Positions 17,120 through 28,932 of a DNA stretch of 64,000 bases are shown here, piece by piece (position 1 is the first letter of the stretch; the number at the start of each line of letters is the position of its first letter). The stretch is from Azonexaceae bacterium (lineage in GTDB: Bacteria; Pseudomonadota; Gammaproteobacteria; Burkholderiales; Rhodocyclaceae). A model generated the notes under the pieces. That model did not search any database, was not told where the DNA came from, and worked only from the letters and a program-made list of their open reading frames with translations. The stretch is from positions 1-64,000 of the forward strand of contig JAAXVL010000016.1 in assembly GCA_013335535.1 (NCBI GenBank), written 5' to 3'. The position numbers and the translations under genes were made by a program.

Positions 17120-17977
17120 TTAATTCGGCGACTTGGCTGGCAACACTTCCTTGGCGACCGATATGGCGGAGACGGCACTGGGCCAACCGGAATAAAAGGC
17201 CAAGTGGGTCATTGCTTCGGCAAGCTCTTCACGCGTCAAACCGTTCTGGATCGCCAAGGTGAGATGCGATCGGAGTTGCTCCGGACGGTTCATTGCAACC
17301 AGCGCACTGACCGTCACCAGGCTTCTGTCCCGTTTCGATAATCCCGGACGCTCCCAGATGTCACCGAACAACACGCTGTCGGTCAGTTGGGCCAGCTTCG
17401 GCGCGAAATCACCCATCAACTGCTGGGCACGGGAAGGCTGCACGGCGGTGGTGGCGCTTGCCTTGGGGGCTTGCACATTCCTGTACTGAGTATCGGTGAC
17501 CTTTTCCAACCAATCCACCGATTTGCCATCGAGTTGCTCCTGGATGGCCAGATGGGTCATGGCTGCTGTCGCCGACGCACCATGCCAATGCTTCTGGCCA
17601 GGCGGGATCGTTACCACATCGCCACGCTCGATGCGTTGAATGGGGCCACCCCAGAATTGAATCAGCCCACTGCCTTCAGTCACGACCAGCGTCTGCCCCA
17701 ATGGATGCGTATGCCAATCGGTGCGTGCCCCTGGCGTAAAGGTGACGTAGGCCGCCGAAGCTCTGGCCGGCGCAGTCGGAGAAAGAAGCGGCGCCACGCC
17801 GGCCTTGCCGGTGAAGTGTTCAGCTGGTGCTTCGTAGGGTGTTCGCATCGTGCTACGCGAGATGACTGCCGCAATAGCCTGCTCATGTTGGTTGTCAGAA
17901 GCCTCCCTATCGCTGCTGCCTGGTTCTGCGAATGAGGCAATCGGTATCAATAACAGGAGGAGAAGCGAAATTTTCAT
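17120..17977 (-). CDS. Exported cupin-carboxymuconolactone decarboxylase fusion
   Basis: 285 residues from the ATG at 17977, chosen because it follows GGGAAAGG and gives a compact signal peptide (MKISLLLLLLIPIASFAEP). An ATG at 18022 overlaps the stop of the MFS gene (TAATG) and would add 15 residues. The mature protein has a cupin domain (about 60-150) with metal ligands in WHTHPLGQT and PGQKHWHG, then a carboxymuconolactone decarboxylase/AhpD-type domain (about 180-280: GDIWERPGLSKRDRSLVTVS, RSHLTLAIQNG). The cupin part resembles manganese cupins such as hydroxynitrile-lyase-like proteins. The AhpD-type CxxC is absent, so redox function is unlikely. Exact chemistry unknown. Confidence 0.88.
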   Translation of the reverse strand: MKISLLLLLLIPIASFAEPGSSDREASDNQHEQAIAAVISRSTMRTPYEAPAEHFTGKAGVAPLLSPTAPARASAAYVTFTPGARTDWHTHPLGQTLVVTEGSGLIQFWGGPIQRIERGDVVTIPPGQKHWHGASATAAMTHLAIQEQLDGKSVDWLEKVTDTQYRNVQAPKASATTAVQPSRAQQLMGDFAPKLAQLTDSVLFGDIWERPGLSKRDRSLVTVSALVAMNRPEQLRSHLTLAIQNGLTREELAEAMTHLAFYSGWPSAVSAISVAKEVLPAKSPN

Positions 17978-18021
17978 GATGGATACCTTTCCCGGTTCTT
18001 TGCTGCGCTGCATGGATGGCA

Positions 18022-20555
<2,534 letters not shown>

Positions 20556-20575
20556 TCAATGTAGGGTCTGTGGAT

Positions 20576-20599
20576 TGATTTGTTAATACGCTAAAATCA
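20576..20599. promoter_or_regulatory. Candidate LysR-type operator (TGATTT-N12-AAATCA)
   Basis: A perfect 6-bp inverted repeat with a 12-bp centre, 27 bp from the lysR start codon and within the divergent region. The size and dyad symmetry suit the LysR-type T-N11-A class of sites, and autoregulation plus control of the divergent aldo/keto reductase cluster is the usual arrangement. Confidence 0.5.
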
Positions 20600-20626
20600 G
20601 CATGGGTTTATGCATGGAACTGATAA

Positions 20627-21520
20627 ATGACTGCCGGCGACTTTAGCGATCTTGTTGCGTTCATTGCGGTGGCGCGGGAAAGGAATTTCACCCGTGCAGC
20701 GGCTCAATTGGGGATTTCACAATCCGCGTTGAGTCACACGATCCGTAGCCTGGAAACGCGGCTCGGCGTTCGTTTGCTGGCCCGTACCACACGGAGCGTG
20801 TCACCAACCGAAGAAGGCACCCGGTTGATGGAAGCCGTCGCGCCACGGCTGGAAGAAATCAATAACGAACTGGCGGCTTTAAGCGACTTGAGAAACAAGC
20901 CGAGTGGGCTGATACGCATCACAACCGCCGAGCATGCCGCCAATACGGTGCTTTGGCCTCGACTACAGGGATTTTTGCGGGACTACCCCGAAATCAGGGT
21001 CGAGATAAACGTCAATTACGGAATGACCGATATCGTTGCGCAGCGTTTTCATGCCGGCGTACGCCTGGGGGATCAAGTCGAGAAAGACATGGTGGCGGTG
21101 CGGATCAGCCCTGACCTGCGGGTTGCCGTTGTCGGCTCACCGGACTATTTCGCGCACCATCCACGGCCACAATCCCCGCAAGACCTTTCCAGCCACAACT
21201 GCATCAACCTCCGACTGCCGACCCATGATAGTCACATGATTTGGGAGTTCGAGAAAAAGGGGAATCCCTTAAAGGCTCACGTCGAGGGGCAGTGGACGTT
21301 CAACATGGGGTCTCACATTCTTCGAGCTGCGGTGGCTGGCTGCGGCCTAGCATACCTGCCAGCCGACATGGCGAAAGAGGAAATCGCGAGCGGCAAGCTC
21401 ATTTCCGTGCTGGAAGATTGGTGCCAGCCTTACCCTGGATATCACCTTTACTACCCGACAAGCCGGCAATCTTCTCCAGCGTTTAGCCTGTTGGTGGATT
21501 GTCTGAGATACCGTAATTGA
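20627..21520 (+). CDS. LysR-family transcriptional regulator
   Basis: 297 residues. The N-terminal winged helix-turn-helix (FIAVARERNFTRAAAQLGIS, then SHTIRSLETRLGVRLL) is characteristic, followed by a periplasmic-binding-protein-like effector domain (about 90-295). It closely resembles regulators divergently paired with aldo/keto reductase or quinone reductase genes. It is the divergent neighbour of the hydrolase/MFS/aldo-keto reductase cluster and probably controls it. Effector unknown. No strong ribosome site precedes the ATG (GGAAC only). Confidence 0.92.
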   Translation: MTAGDFSDLVAFIAVARERNFTRAAAQLGISQSALSHTIRSLETRLGVRLLARTTRSVSPTEEGTRLMEAVAPRLEEINNELAALSDLRNKPSGLIRITTAEHAANTVLWPRLQGFLRDYPEIRVEINVNYGMTDIVAQRFHAGVRLGDQVEKDMVAVRISPDLRVAVVGSPDYFAHHPRPQSPQDLSSHNCINLRLPTHDSHMIWEFEKKGNPLKAHVEGQWTFNMGSHILRAAVAGCGLAYLPADMAKEEIASGKLISVLEDWCQPYPGYHLYYPTSRQSSPAFSLLVDCLRYRN

Positions 21521-21630
21521 ATAGTGTCGATGTCCGATACCGGGCACATTTCCGTCGCCCTGCTGTCACCCGAAGTCACCCTTGTAACCCAAGCAGGAGA
21601 ACTGACGGGAAAGTGAAGACGGAACCCCGC

Positions 21631-21665
21631 AAAAGAAAAAAGCCTGAAATAATCAGGCCTTTGTC
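21631..21665 (-). terminator. Bidirectional terminator between lysR and tRNA-Val
   Basis: GCCTGA (21642-21647) pairs with TCAGGC (21653-21658). On the minus strand it is followed by TTTTTTCTTTT, a good intrinsic terminator for the tRNA-Val transcript; on the plus strand a weaker TTTGTCTTCT follows, serving lysR. Confidence 0.75.
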
Positions 21666-21675
21666 TTCTCTAACG

Positions 21676-21750
21676 TGGTGGGCGGTACTGGGATCGAACC
21701 AGTGACCCCTGCCGTGTGAAGGCAGTGCTCTACCGCTGAGCTAACCGCCC
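21676..21750 (-). tRNA. tRNA-Val (CAC)
   Basis: 75 nt including encoded CCA. The acceptor stem is GGGCGGT/ACCGCCC, the D-arm TAGCTCAGCGG, the anticodon stem CTGCC/GGCAG with loop TTCACAC giving anticodon CAC, and the T-arm has GGTTCGATCC. It reads leftward and has a terminator just downstream. Confidence 0.95.
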
Positions 21751-21845
21751 ACGTGAGAGGCGCGCATTTAACCATAAGTCACCAAGCCGGTCAAACGCGG
21801 GTCGGCTAAAATACCCACCTTTGTCAAGCCTAGAACACGCACCCC

Positions 21846-23240
21846 ATGAAGCCTGTCCGCACCCGTTTTGCTCCCAGCCCCACCGGCTATCTACATATCG
21901 GCGGCGCCCGCACCGCGCTGTTTTCCTGGGCCTATGCCCGACGTCACGGCGGGACTTTCATCCTGCGCATCGAGGACACCGATGTTGCTCGTTCCACGCC
22001 GGAAGCTGTCCAGGCCATTCTTGACGGCATGAACTGGCTGGGTCTGGAACACGACGAAGGCCCGTTCTACCAGATGCAGCGCATGGAGCGTTACAAGGAA
22101 GTGATCCAGCAGATGCTGGCTGCCGGCACGGCGTATTACTGCTACACGACCCGCGAAGAACTCGACGCCCTGCGCGCCGAGCAGGAAGCGAAGAAGGAAA
22201 AGCCGCGCTATGACGGCCGCTGGCGCCCGGAAGCTGGCAAAACCTTGCCGACGCCGCCGGCAGATGTTCCGCCGGTTGTTCGCTTCAAGAACCCCAAGGA
22301 TGGCGTCGTCGCCTGGGAAGACCAGGTCAAGGGCCGCATCGAATTTGCCAATAGCGAACTCGATGACCTGATCATCGCCCGCGCCGATGGCACGCCGACC
22401 TACAACTTCTGTGTCTGCGTCGACGACTGGGACATGGGCATCACCCACATCATCCGTGGCGACGACCACGTCAACAACACGCCACGCCAGATCAATATCC
22501 TCGCCGCTCTGGGCGCCGAAGTGCCGACCTACGCGCACCTGTCGATGATCCTCGGCGACGATGGCGCCAAGCTGTCCAAGCGCCATGGCGCGGTTTCGGT
22601 CATGCAATACGACGAAGATGGTTTCCTGACTGAAGCAGTCATCAACTACCTGGCCCGCCTCGGCTGGTCGCATGGCGACGAAGAAGTCTTCTCCCGCCAG
22701 CAATTCGTCGAATGGTTCGATCTCGACCACATCACCGCCTCGGCCGCCCAGTTCAATACCGAAAAGCTGCTGTGGCTGAATCAGCACTACATGAAGCAAT
22801 TGCCGCCGGCCGAACTGGCAGCCAAGGTCGGCGCCCGTCTTGCCGCCCGGAAGGTCGACACTGGCAACGGGCCCGACCTCCAAAAAGCTGTCACGCTCTA
22901 CGTTGATCGCTGCAACACGCTCAACGTGCTGGCCGATGCCGTCGAAGTCTTCTACGGCCACGTCGCGCCGGATGCGACCCTGCTTGCCCAGCACCTTTCA
23001 CCCGAGGCTGTTCCGGCGCTGGCTGACTTTGTTGCCGGTCTGGGCACGGTAACGTGGGAAACAGCAGCCATCAACGCGCTGATCAAGGAAACCATTACCA
23101 AGCACGGCTTGAAGATGCCCAAACTGGCCATGCCGCTACGCGTTATTTTGACCGGACAGGCGCAGGCGCCTTCGGTTGACGCTCTGGTCGAGATGATCGG
23201 ACGCGAGCGCGTTGTCATGGCTCTGTCGAAACATCTCTGA
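21846..23240 (+). CDS. gltX: Glutamyl-tRNA synthetase
   Basis: 464 residues, normal size for a bacterial class I GluRS. It charges tRNA-Glu with glutamate in the cytoplasm. The HIGH signature is present as HIGG in [16 protein letters not shown], and the KMSKS loop as [17 protein letters not shown] is the expected glutamate-binding segment. It lies directly upstream of two tRNA arrays that each contain tRNA-Glu, a neat placement of the synthetase beside its substrate genes. The tRNA promoter lies only 17 bp past its stop. Confidence 0.97.
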   Translation: MKPVRTRFAPSPTGYLHIGGARTALFSWAYARRHGGTFILRIEDTDVARSTPEAVQAILDGMNWLGLEHDEGPFYQMQRMERYKEVIQQMLAAGTAYYCYTTREELDALRAEQEAKKEKPRYDGRWRPEAGKTLPTPPADVPPVVRFKNPKDGVVAWEDQVKGRIEFANSELDDLIIARADGTPTYNFCVCVDDWDMGITHIIRGDDHVNNTPRQINILAALGAEVPTYAHLSMILGDDGAKLSKRHGAVSVMQYDEDGFLTEAVINYLARLGWSHGDEEVFSRQQFVEWFDLDHITASAAQFNTEKLLWLNQHYMKQLPPAELAAKVGARLAARKVDTGNGPDLQKAVTLYVDRCNTLNVLADAVEVFYGHVAPDATLLAQHLSPEAVPALADFVAGLGTVTWETAAINALIKETITKHGLKMPKLAMPLRVILTGQAQAPSVDALVEMIGRERVVMALSKHL

Positions 23241-23257
23241 AAAATCGCGAAAGGCCC

Positions 23258-23286
23258 TTTACAAGGACCAATGAGGTCCCTATAAT
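23258..23286 (+). promoter_or_regulatory. Sigma-70 promoter of the first tRNA array
   Basis: TTTACA (23258-23263) and a perfect TATAAT (23281-23286) are separated by 17 bp. GCGGCC follows the -10 box; a GC-rich discriminator is typical of stringently controlled stable-RNA promoters. The first tRNA starts 18 bp later. Confidence 0.8.
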
Positions 23287-23304
23287 GCGGCCTTCTTTCG
23301 CGGC

Positions 23305-23380
<76 letters not shown>

Positions 23381-23404
23381 AAAGTGCGAAAGAAAATAGT
23401 CCGG

Positions 23405-23480
23405 GTCCCCATCGTCTAGAGGCCTAGGACACCGCCCTTTCACGGCGGTAACCGGGGTTCGAATCCCCGTGGGGACGCCA
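23405..23480 (+). tRNA. tRNA-Glu (TTC), copy 1
   Basis: 76 nt with encoded CCA. Acceptor GTCCCCA/TGGGGAC, anticodon stem CCGCC/GGCGG with loop CTTTCAC (anticodon TTC), T-stem CGGGG/CCCCG fully paired. Compare the second copy, which is one base shorter in this T-stem. Confidence 0.95.
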
Positions 23481-23497
23481 AGGTTTTGGTAGTAAAT

Positions 23498-23574
23498 GGA
23501 GTGGTAGTTCAGTTGGTTAGAATACCGGCCTGTCACGCCGGGGGTCGCGGGTTCGAGTCCCGTCCACTCCGCCA
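23498..23574 (+). tRNA. tRNA-Asp (GTC), copy 1
   Basis: 77 nt with encoded CCA. Acceptor GGAGTGG/CCACTCC, anticodon stem CCGGC/GCCGG with loop CTGTCAC, anticodon GTC. Last tRNA of the first array. Confidence 0.95.
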
Positions 23575-23584
23575 ACATTGAAGA

Positions 23585-23608
23585 AACCGGACCCGTCCGG
23601 TTTTTTTT
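23585..23608 (+). terminator. Terminator after the first tRNA array
   Basis: AACCGGA pairs with TCCGGTT across CCCG and runs into eight T residues. A strong intrinsic terminator 10 bp past tRNA-Asp copy 1, separating the two arrays. Confidence 0.9.
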
Positions 23609-23661
23609 CGGGTAGGAGGCAAATGCCTCATATCCAGATAGTTCGGCTGTCTCTCGAATGT

Positions 23662-23737
<76 letters not shown>

Positions 23738-23769
23738 AGCGCCGAACTAGGCAGTACTGAAAGTCCGGG

Positions 23770-23844
23770 TCCCCATCGTCTAGAGGCCTAGGACACCGCC
23801 CTTTCACGGCGGTAACCGGGGTTCGAATCCCCGTGGGGACGCCA
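23770..23844 (+). tRNA. tRNA-Glu (TTC), copy 2, one base shorter in the T-stem
   Basis: Same as copy 1 except that the run of G before the T-loop is three and not four (AACCGGGTTCG here, AACCGGGGTTCG in copy 1), giving 75 nt. The 3' side of the T-stem is unchanged (CCCCG), so one pair becomes C-C or the variable loop is shortened. Anticodon TTC and acceptor are intact. It may be a weakened gene copy or a homopolymer sequencing error. Confidence 0.8.
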
Positions 23845-23856
23845 AGGTTTTAGCGC

Positions 23857-23933
23857 GGAGTGGTAGTTCAGTTGGTTAGAATACCGGCCTGTCACGCCGG
23901 GGGTCGCGGGTTCGAGTCCCGTCCACTCCGCCA
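23857..23933 (+). tRNA. tRNA-Asp (GTC), copy 2
   Basis: 77 nt, identical to copy 1, encoded CCA; last tRNA of the second array. Confidence 0.95.
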
Positions 23934-23941
23934 ACTTCTTG

Positions 23942-23966
23942 AAGACCAGCCCAGGCTGGTCTTTTT
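23942..23966 (+). terminator. Terminator after the second tRNA array
   Basis: AGACCAGCC (23943-23951) pairs with GGCTGGTCT (23954-23962), followed by further T residues to 23966. It lies about 9 bp past tRNA-Asp copy 2. Confidence 0.9.
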
Positions 23967-24001
23967 AGTTAACCTGCGAAAAGCGCACCTTCCCCACCGG
24001 G

Positions 24002-24007
24002 TATAAT
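24002..24007 (+). promoter_or_regulatory. Possible -10 box upstream of mltD
   Basis: A perfect TATAAT 40 bp before the chosen mltD start, just after the tRNA terminator. No good -35 hexamer at 17 bp, so the assignment is tentative. Confidence 0.4.
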
Positions 24008-24047
24008 CGCGGCCTTAGTCGACTTGCCAGTGCCAGGAGCCCAATTC

Positions 24048-25571
24048 ATGCAGCATCGCAGCGTCCTGTCGCTTGTCCGCCAACTCTTTGCCGCAACGCT
24101 TGGCGCAGCACTGTTGTCGCTTTCTGCCCCTGCCCTGGCTGAAGGCCTGGACGGAACGAACTTCCCTTCGCTGAGCATGCCGTCACTGGCGGAACCCGGC
24201 CTGGTTGCCGACGACGTACTGACCGTCCACGAAATACGGATGGCGCCACAGTTGCCGGGCACCATCGACCTCACGGCGCATTCGACCAACCTGTGGGAGC
24301 GCATCCGTAACGGATTCGCGATGGCCGACCTTAATGACGATCTGGTCCTCTATTACCAGCAGTGGTACCAGAACCGTCCTGATGCGCTGCGCCGCATGGT
24401 CACGCGCAGCCGCCCCTACCTGCACTACATCGTTGAAGAACTCGAGGCCCGCGGCATGCCGACGGAACTGGCCCTGCTGCCGATGGTGGAAAGTTCGTTC
24501 AATCCGAACGCCTACTCGCCTGCGCACGCGGCTGGCCTGTGGCAGTTCATTCCGGCGACCGGCAAGCGCTTCAATCTCGAACAGAACTGGTGGCGCGACG
24601 AGCGGCGCGACATCGTTTCGTCGACCGGTGCCGCCCTCGACTATCTGCAGGCTATCTACGAGATGCACGGCGACTGGCATCTGGCCCTGGCGTCTTACAA
24701 CTGGGGCGAAGGCGCGGTCAAGCGCGCCATCGGCAAGAACGAGGCGCGCGGGCTGCCGACCGACTACCCCAACCTGACAATGCCGAACGAAACCCGACAT
24801 TACGTGCCGAAGTTGCAGGCGCTCAAGAACATTCTCGGCAACCCGGCGCTGATTGCCCGTCTTGACCTGCCGATGATTCCCAATGAACCCTATTTCGCGA
24901 CGCTGGAAACCCGGCGCCCGATGGACGTCAAGACGGTGGCCCGCCTGGCCAACATGACGGAGGAAGAATTCCAGCGCCTCAACCCGTCACATAACCGCCC
25001 GGTCATCAAGGCAGCGACGCCTGTCGTGATTCCCGCCGACAAGCTGGACGCCTTCCGCAACAATCTGCAGAACACCCAGGCGCCGCTATCGCAGTGGCAA
25101 GCCTACACGCTGACCGCACCGGAAAGGCTGGATCGCATCGCCGCCAATTTCGACACGACGCCCAGCGAACTGGCCCGCGCCAACGGGCTTTCGGAAAGAG
25201 TCCGGCTCGGCGCCGGCTCGACCTTGCTGGTGCCGGGCAGCGGCAGCACCGCCAGCCTGAACACCTTGCTCAATACCTCAGCCCCACAGCACATCATCGA
25301 GCCGGAACCGTCGGCCCGCTGCGGCAAGGCTGGCAAGGGCAAACGCTTGGCAAGGAAGTGCGGCAAGGCCGAATCGAGCGCCGACAAGGCTGGGGTCAAG
25401 GCCGCATCGAGAAATGGCGGGAAGCACGCTGGAGACAGCGCCAAACCGGGCAAGGCTGGAAAATCAGCCACCAAGGCCGCGGGCAATAGCCATGCCAAAG
25501 CGGGCAACACCAAGCCAGCCAAAGGCGGTGCAGCAAAGCCGGCCAAGCCAGCGCACGGCAAACGCCACTGA
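24048..25571 (+). CDS. mltD: Membrane-bound lytic murein transglycosylase D
   Basis: 507 residues from the ATG at 24048, which follows AGGAG. An ATG 24 bp upstream is less good. A signal peptide (ending SAPALA-EGL) is followed by an SLT domain (about 90-250) with the catalytic Glu in LLPMVESSFNP and the motifs AAGLWQFIPATG and LALASYNWGEGAVKRAI. A LysM domain (about 345-395, with LARANGL) binds peptidoglycan. The last 80 residues form an unusual Lys/Gly/Ala-rich basic tail full of KAGK/KPAK repeats. It cleaves glycan strands to 1,6-anhydromuropeptides. Its stop is one base from the stop of the convergent ABC gene. Confidence 0.93.
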   Translation: MQHRSVLSLVRQLFAATLGAALLSLSAPALAEGLDGTNFPSLSMPSLAEPGLVADDVLTVHEIRMAPQLPGTIDLTAHSTNLWERIRNGFAMADLNDDLVLYYQQWYQNRPDALRRMVTRSRPYLHYIVEELEARGMPTELALLPMVESSFNPNAYSPAHAAGLWQFIPATGKRFNLEQNWWRDERRDIVSSTGAALDYLQAIYEMHGDWHLALASYNWGEGAVKRAIGKNEARGLPTDYPNLTMPNETRHYVPKLQALKNILGNPALIARLDLPMIPNEPYFATLETRRPMDVKTVARLANMTEEEFQRLNPSHNRPVIKAATPVVIPADKLDAFRNNLQNTQAPLSQWQAYTLTAPERLDRIAANFDTTPSELARANGLSERVRLGAGSTLLVPGSGSTASLNTLLNTSAPQHIIEPEPSARCGKAGKGKRLARKCGKAESSADKAGVKAASRNGGKHAGDSAKPGKAGKSATKAAGNSHAKAGNTKPAKGGAAKPAKPAHGKRH

Positions 25572-25572
25572 T

Positions 25573-27549
25573 TCAGCCGGCCAGATGGCAGCTGACGGTG
25601 TGTGTGCCTGAAATGCCGCTCACGGTCGGATAACGCTGGCGGCAGACATCCATCGCCTGCGGGCAACGCGGATGGAAGTGGCAGCCGCTCGGTGGATTGG
25701 CCGGTGACGGCGTTTCACCGGGCAGCCTGATGACCTGAACCTGGCCGTCCAGATGCGGCGCCGGCACGGCCGACAACAGGGCTTGCGTATAAGGATGCCA
25801 GGGCGAACGCAGAACTTCTTCCGCCCTGCCCTGCTCGACGATGCGGCCAAGGTACATGACGGCGACGTCGTGCGCCAGATATTCCACCACGGCGAAGTTG
25901 TGCGTGATGAACAGGTAGGCGACGCCGAGTTCGGTCTGCAGTTTCTTGAGCAGATTGAGGATTTGCGCCTGCACCGAGACGTCGAGCGCCGAGGTTGGTT
26001 CATCGCAGATGAGCAGTTCGGGTTGCACGGCAAGGGCGCGGGCGATGGCGATGCGCTGGCGCTGACCGCCGGAGAATTCGTGCGGATAGCGGTCGATCGC
26101 CTCACCAGGCAGGCCGACTTGCTGGAGCAACGCTGCGACGGCGGCTGCCCTTGCCGGTGGCTCGGTTTCAACGCCGAGTGCCGCCATGCCTTCGGCGATG
26201 ATTTCGCCGACGCGCAGGCGCGGATTGAGCGACGCGAACGGGTCCTGGAAAATCATCTGCATGTGGCGGCGCGCATCACGCAGCTTGCGCCCCTTGAGAC
26301 CGACCAGTTCGCTACCGCCCAGGCGCACGTTGCCAGCCGTCGGCTGGATCAGTTGCAGCAACGCCTTGCCGACCGTCGTCTTGCCGCAGCCAGACTCGCC
26401 GACCAGGGCCAGCGTGCGGCCGGCCGAAATGCCCAGCGACACGCCGTCGACGGCGCGGACGTGGCCGACGGTGCGTTGCAGGAAGCCCTTGCGGATCGGA
26501 AAATGGACCTTGAGGTCGCCGACTTGCAGGAAGGGCTTGCCGGGATCGATGTCGAGTTCGGTGACGGCATGGCGCGTCACCGACTCTTCTGCAGACTCAC
26601 CCTGCCAGTGGCAGCGAACGGTGTGGCCGTTGGCCACTTCACGCCAATCAGGTGATTTTTCGCGGCAAACCGGCATGACATGGGCGCAACGGTCGGCGAA
26701 GCGGCAGCCGGTTGGCATGGCAGCGAGCGACGGAACCTGGCCGGGGATGGTGGTCAGCTTGAGGCCGCGCCGCGAGATTTCCGGCAAGGCCTCGAACAGC
26801 GCCTGGGTGTAGGGGTGGCGCGGCTCGGTAAAGAATTCCTCACGGCTGGCCACTTCGACCAGTTCGCCAGCGTACATGACGCCGATGCGGTGGGCCATGC
26901 GGGCGACGACGCCGAGGTCATGGGTGATGAGCAGCATGCCCATGCCACGGTCAACCTGAATTTTGGCCAATAAATCGAGGATTTGCGCCTGGACGGTAAC
27001 GTCGAGGGCGGTGGTCGGCTCGTCGGCGATGAGCAACTCGGGCTCGCCGGCCAGGGCGATGGCGATCATGACGCGCTGCTTCATGCCGCCGGATAGCTGG
27101 AACGGGTATTCGGTCAGGCGGCGTTCGGGGTCGGCGATGCCGACCTGGCGCAATAGGTCGACCATGCGCTCGGTCGCTGCGGCGCCGCGCAAGTCGAGGT
27201 GGCGTTCGAGGACTTCGCCGATCTGGCGGCCGACGGTGAGCACCGGGTTGAGGCTGGTCGCCGGTTCCTGGAAGATCATCGCCATACGGCCGCCGCGGTA
27301 GGCGCGCATGTCGGCTTCGGAGAGGCTGAGCAGTGGCTCGCCTTCAAGCGCGACATTGCCTTCGAGGATGCGGCCGGCAGCGGGCAGCAGGCGCATGATG
27401 CCCTGCGCCGTGGCCGACTTGCCGCAGCCCGATTCGCCGAGCAGGGCGAAGGTTTCGCCTTTTTCAATCGAGAAGGAAATGCCGTCGACCGCGGCCAACG
27501 TCGTTTTGCCGGCGGAGAAACCGAGGCGGAGCTTGTCGACCTTCAACAT
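25573..27549 (-). CDS. Dual ABC ATPase of a peptide/microcin-C-type importer
   Basis: 658 residues with two full ATPase domains in one chain, as in YejF. Domain 1 (1 to about 255) has Walker [10 protein letters not shown], signature LSGGMKQR and Walker B LLIADEPT. Domain 2 (about 340-600) has [16 protein letters not shown] and LLICDEPT. Each is followed by the oligopeptide-transporter C-terminal segment with a cysteine pattern ([28 protein letters not shown]). It energises the two permeases encoded just upstream; its ATG follows the permease stop with no gap. Substrate probably oligopeptides. Confidence 0.92.
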   Translation of the reverse strand: MLKVDKLRLGFSAGKTTLAAVDGISFSIEKGETFALLGESGCGKSATAQGIMRLLPAAGRILEGNVALEGEPLLSLSEADMRAYRGGRMAMIFQEPATSLNPVLTVGRQIGEVLERHLDLRGAAATERMVDLLRQVGIADPERRLTEYPFQLSGGMKQRVMIAIALAGEPELLIADEPTTALDVTVQAQILDLLAKIQVDRGMGMLLITHDLGVVARMAHRIGVMYAGELVEVASREEFFTEPRHPYTQALFEALPEISRRGLKLTTIPGQVPSLAAMPTGCRFADRCAHVMPVCREKSPDWREVANGHTVRCHWQGESAEESVTRHAVTELDIDPGKPFLQVGDLKVHFPIRKGFLQRTVGHVRAVDGVSLGISAGRTLALVGESGCGKTTVGKALLQLIQPTAGNVRLGGSELVGLKGRKLRDARRHMQMIFQDPFASLNPRLRVGEIIAEGMAALGVETEPPARAAAVAALLQQVGLPGEAIDRYPHEFSGGQRQRIAIARALAVQPELLICDEPTSALDVSVQAQILNLLKKLQTELGVAYLFITHNFAVVEYLAHDVAVMYLGRIVEQGRAEEVLRSPWHPYTQALLSAVPAPHLDGQVQVIRLPGETPSPANPPSGCHFHPRCPQAMDVCRQRYPTVSGISGTHTVSCHLAG

Positions 27550-28932
27550 TTACGCAGCCCTCGGGTCGAATGCGTCGCGCACGGCGTCGGCGAACAGATT
27601 GGCGGCGAGCACCAGAATAAACATCGCCGAGAAGGCGGCGACCAGGGACCACCAGACGACCGGCTCGCGGCCGAGTTCCATGCGGGCGTTGTTGATCATG
27701 GTGCCGAAGCTGGTCATCGTCGGATCGACGCCGATGCCGACGTAGGACAGCACGGCTTCGGCCAGCACAAGCCCGGAGAAGTCCATGACCAGCGCGATGA
27801 TGACGATGTGCATGAGGTTGGGCAGGATGTGGCGGACGATGATGCGCCAGCTCGACACGCCGAAGGCCTGCGCCGCCTGGATGTATTCGAGTTCGCGCAG
27901 TTTGAGCGTTTCGCCGCGCAGAAGGCGGCACAGCCCCGTCCAGCTCGTGATGCCGAGAATGAAGCAAAGCGCCAGCAGGCGCAGGTCGGCGCGCTCGGCG
28001 GCAGTCGAGAACCATTCGGGATGGGTGTCGATGACCACCTGCATCATGAGCACGGCGGCGGCGATGAGCAGCACGCCGGGAATCGAGTTGAGCACGGTGT
28101 AGATGTACTGGATGACGTCATCGACCCAGCCGCGGAAATAGCCGGCAACAATGCCGAGCAGCACCGCCATGGGCAGCATGACGAGGGTCGTGACGAGGCC
28201 GATGATGAGGCCGGTGCGCACGCTCTTGAGGATTTGATAGAGCACGTCCTGGCCGACCTTGTCGGTGCCGAACACGTGGTACTGCCCGGCCAGCCAGAAG
28301 AGCGGGACGAGCGTCAGCGCCATGAGCAGCAGAGTCAGCAACACGGCATCCCAGGCGAAAGCGGCTTCACGCAATTTCAATTTTGGGCTTTTTTTCCGGT
28401 TCACCGTGGCAACGGCGCCAAACACGCCGAGCCAGCCGACAAACGCCAGCACACCGGCCTTGAAGGCCGTGAAGCCGGCATCCTCGACCACATCGTCCTC
28501 GCGCTCGCCGAGATGCTTGCCGCCATGCTTGAGGCGCGGGTAGTCGCGCACCGTCCCCTGGCCCGGCACGTCGATGGTTTCCTTGGCGTAGAGCCGGGTG
28601 GCGAAGGGCTCGGAATAGGTTTTTTCATTGCGCGAACGGAGCGGCGAAGCCAGCGCGTCGAGCACCGACAGCACTTCGACCGCATACGCTGCCTTCTGCC
28701 CCGGCTTGCTCTCCAGTTGCGCGCGGTAGTGCAGCGAATCGAGCAGGCCGATCAGGATGAAGCCAAGCAGCACCGTGGCCGACGCCATGCCCACCCGGTT
28801 GGCACCAACCCTTCGCCAGGCGGCGAGCAGCGGCGGATTTTTGGCGATCAGCACGCCGACGCCGAGCCCGGCTGCGACGAGCAACCAGATCAACACATCG
28901 GACCACAGCACGACGATCTGGAAGCCCATCAT
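27550..28932 (-). CDS. ABC transporter permease (YejE/DppC type) with inserted repeat
   Basis: 460 residues, longer than a typical DppC-like permease. Extra N-terminal helices and a loop (1 to about 200) precede the conserved binding-protein-dependent permease core (GTDKVGQDVLYQ, then five helices and the EAA loop YIQAAQAFGVSSWRIIVRHILPN). Residues about 172-187 (VATVNRKKSPKLKLR) are encoded by a copy of the 40-bp dispersed repeat inserted in frame, in reverse, just after a transmembrane helix. Overlaps the upstream permease gene by 4 bp (ATGA) and abuts the ATPase gene. Confidence 0.9.
   Translation of the reverse strand: MMGFQIVVLWSDVLIWLLVAAGLGVGVLIAKNPPLLAAWRRVGANRVGMASATVLLGFILIGLLDSLHYRAQLESKPGQKAAYAVEVLSVLDALASPLRSRNEKTYSEPFATRLYAKETIDVPGQGTVRDYPRLKHGGKHLGEREDDVVEDAGFTAFKAGVLAFVGWLGVFGAVATVNRKKSPKLKLREAAFAWDAVLLTLLLMALTLVPLFWLAGQYHVFGTDKVGQDVLYQILKSVRTGLIIGLVTTLVMLPMAVLLGIVAGYFRGWVDDVIQYIYTVLNSIPGVLLIAAAVLMMQVVIDTHPEWFSTAAERADLRLLALCFILGITSWTGLCRLLRGETLKLRELEYIQAAQAFGVSSWRIIVRHILPNLMHIVIIALVMDFSGLVLAEAVLSYVGIGVDPTMTSFGTMINNARMELGREPVVWWSLVAAFSAMFILVLAANLFADAVRDAFDPRAA
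28373..28417 (+). repeat. 40-bp dispersed repeat, copy 1 (inside ABC permease gene)
   Basis: Carries AATTTCAATTTTGGG, a T-run and CCGGTTCACCGTGGCAACG. One base of the core differs (C for G in GGTTGACC). It lies in frame within the permease coding sequence, in antisense orientation to the gene. Confidence 0.85.

Noticed and set aside
26942..26975. Look-alike of the dispersed repeat (CCACGGTCAACC then GGCCAA) inside the dual ABC ATPase
   Set aside because: It encodes [11 protein letters not shown] at a conserved position with no extra residues, so it is more likely ordinary coding sequence. The middle differs from the repeat.
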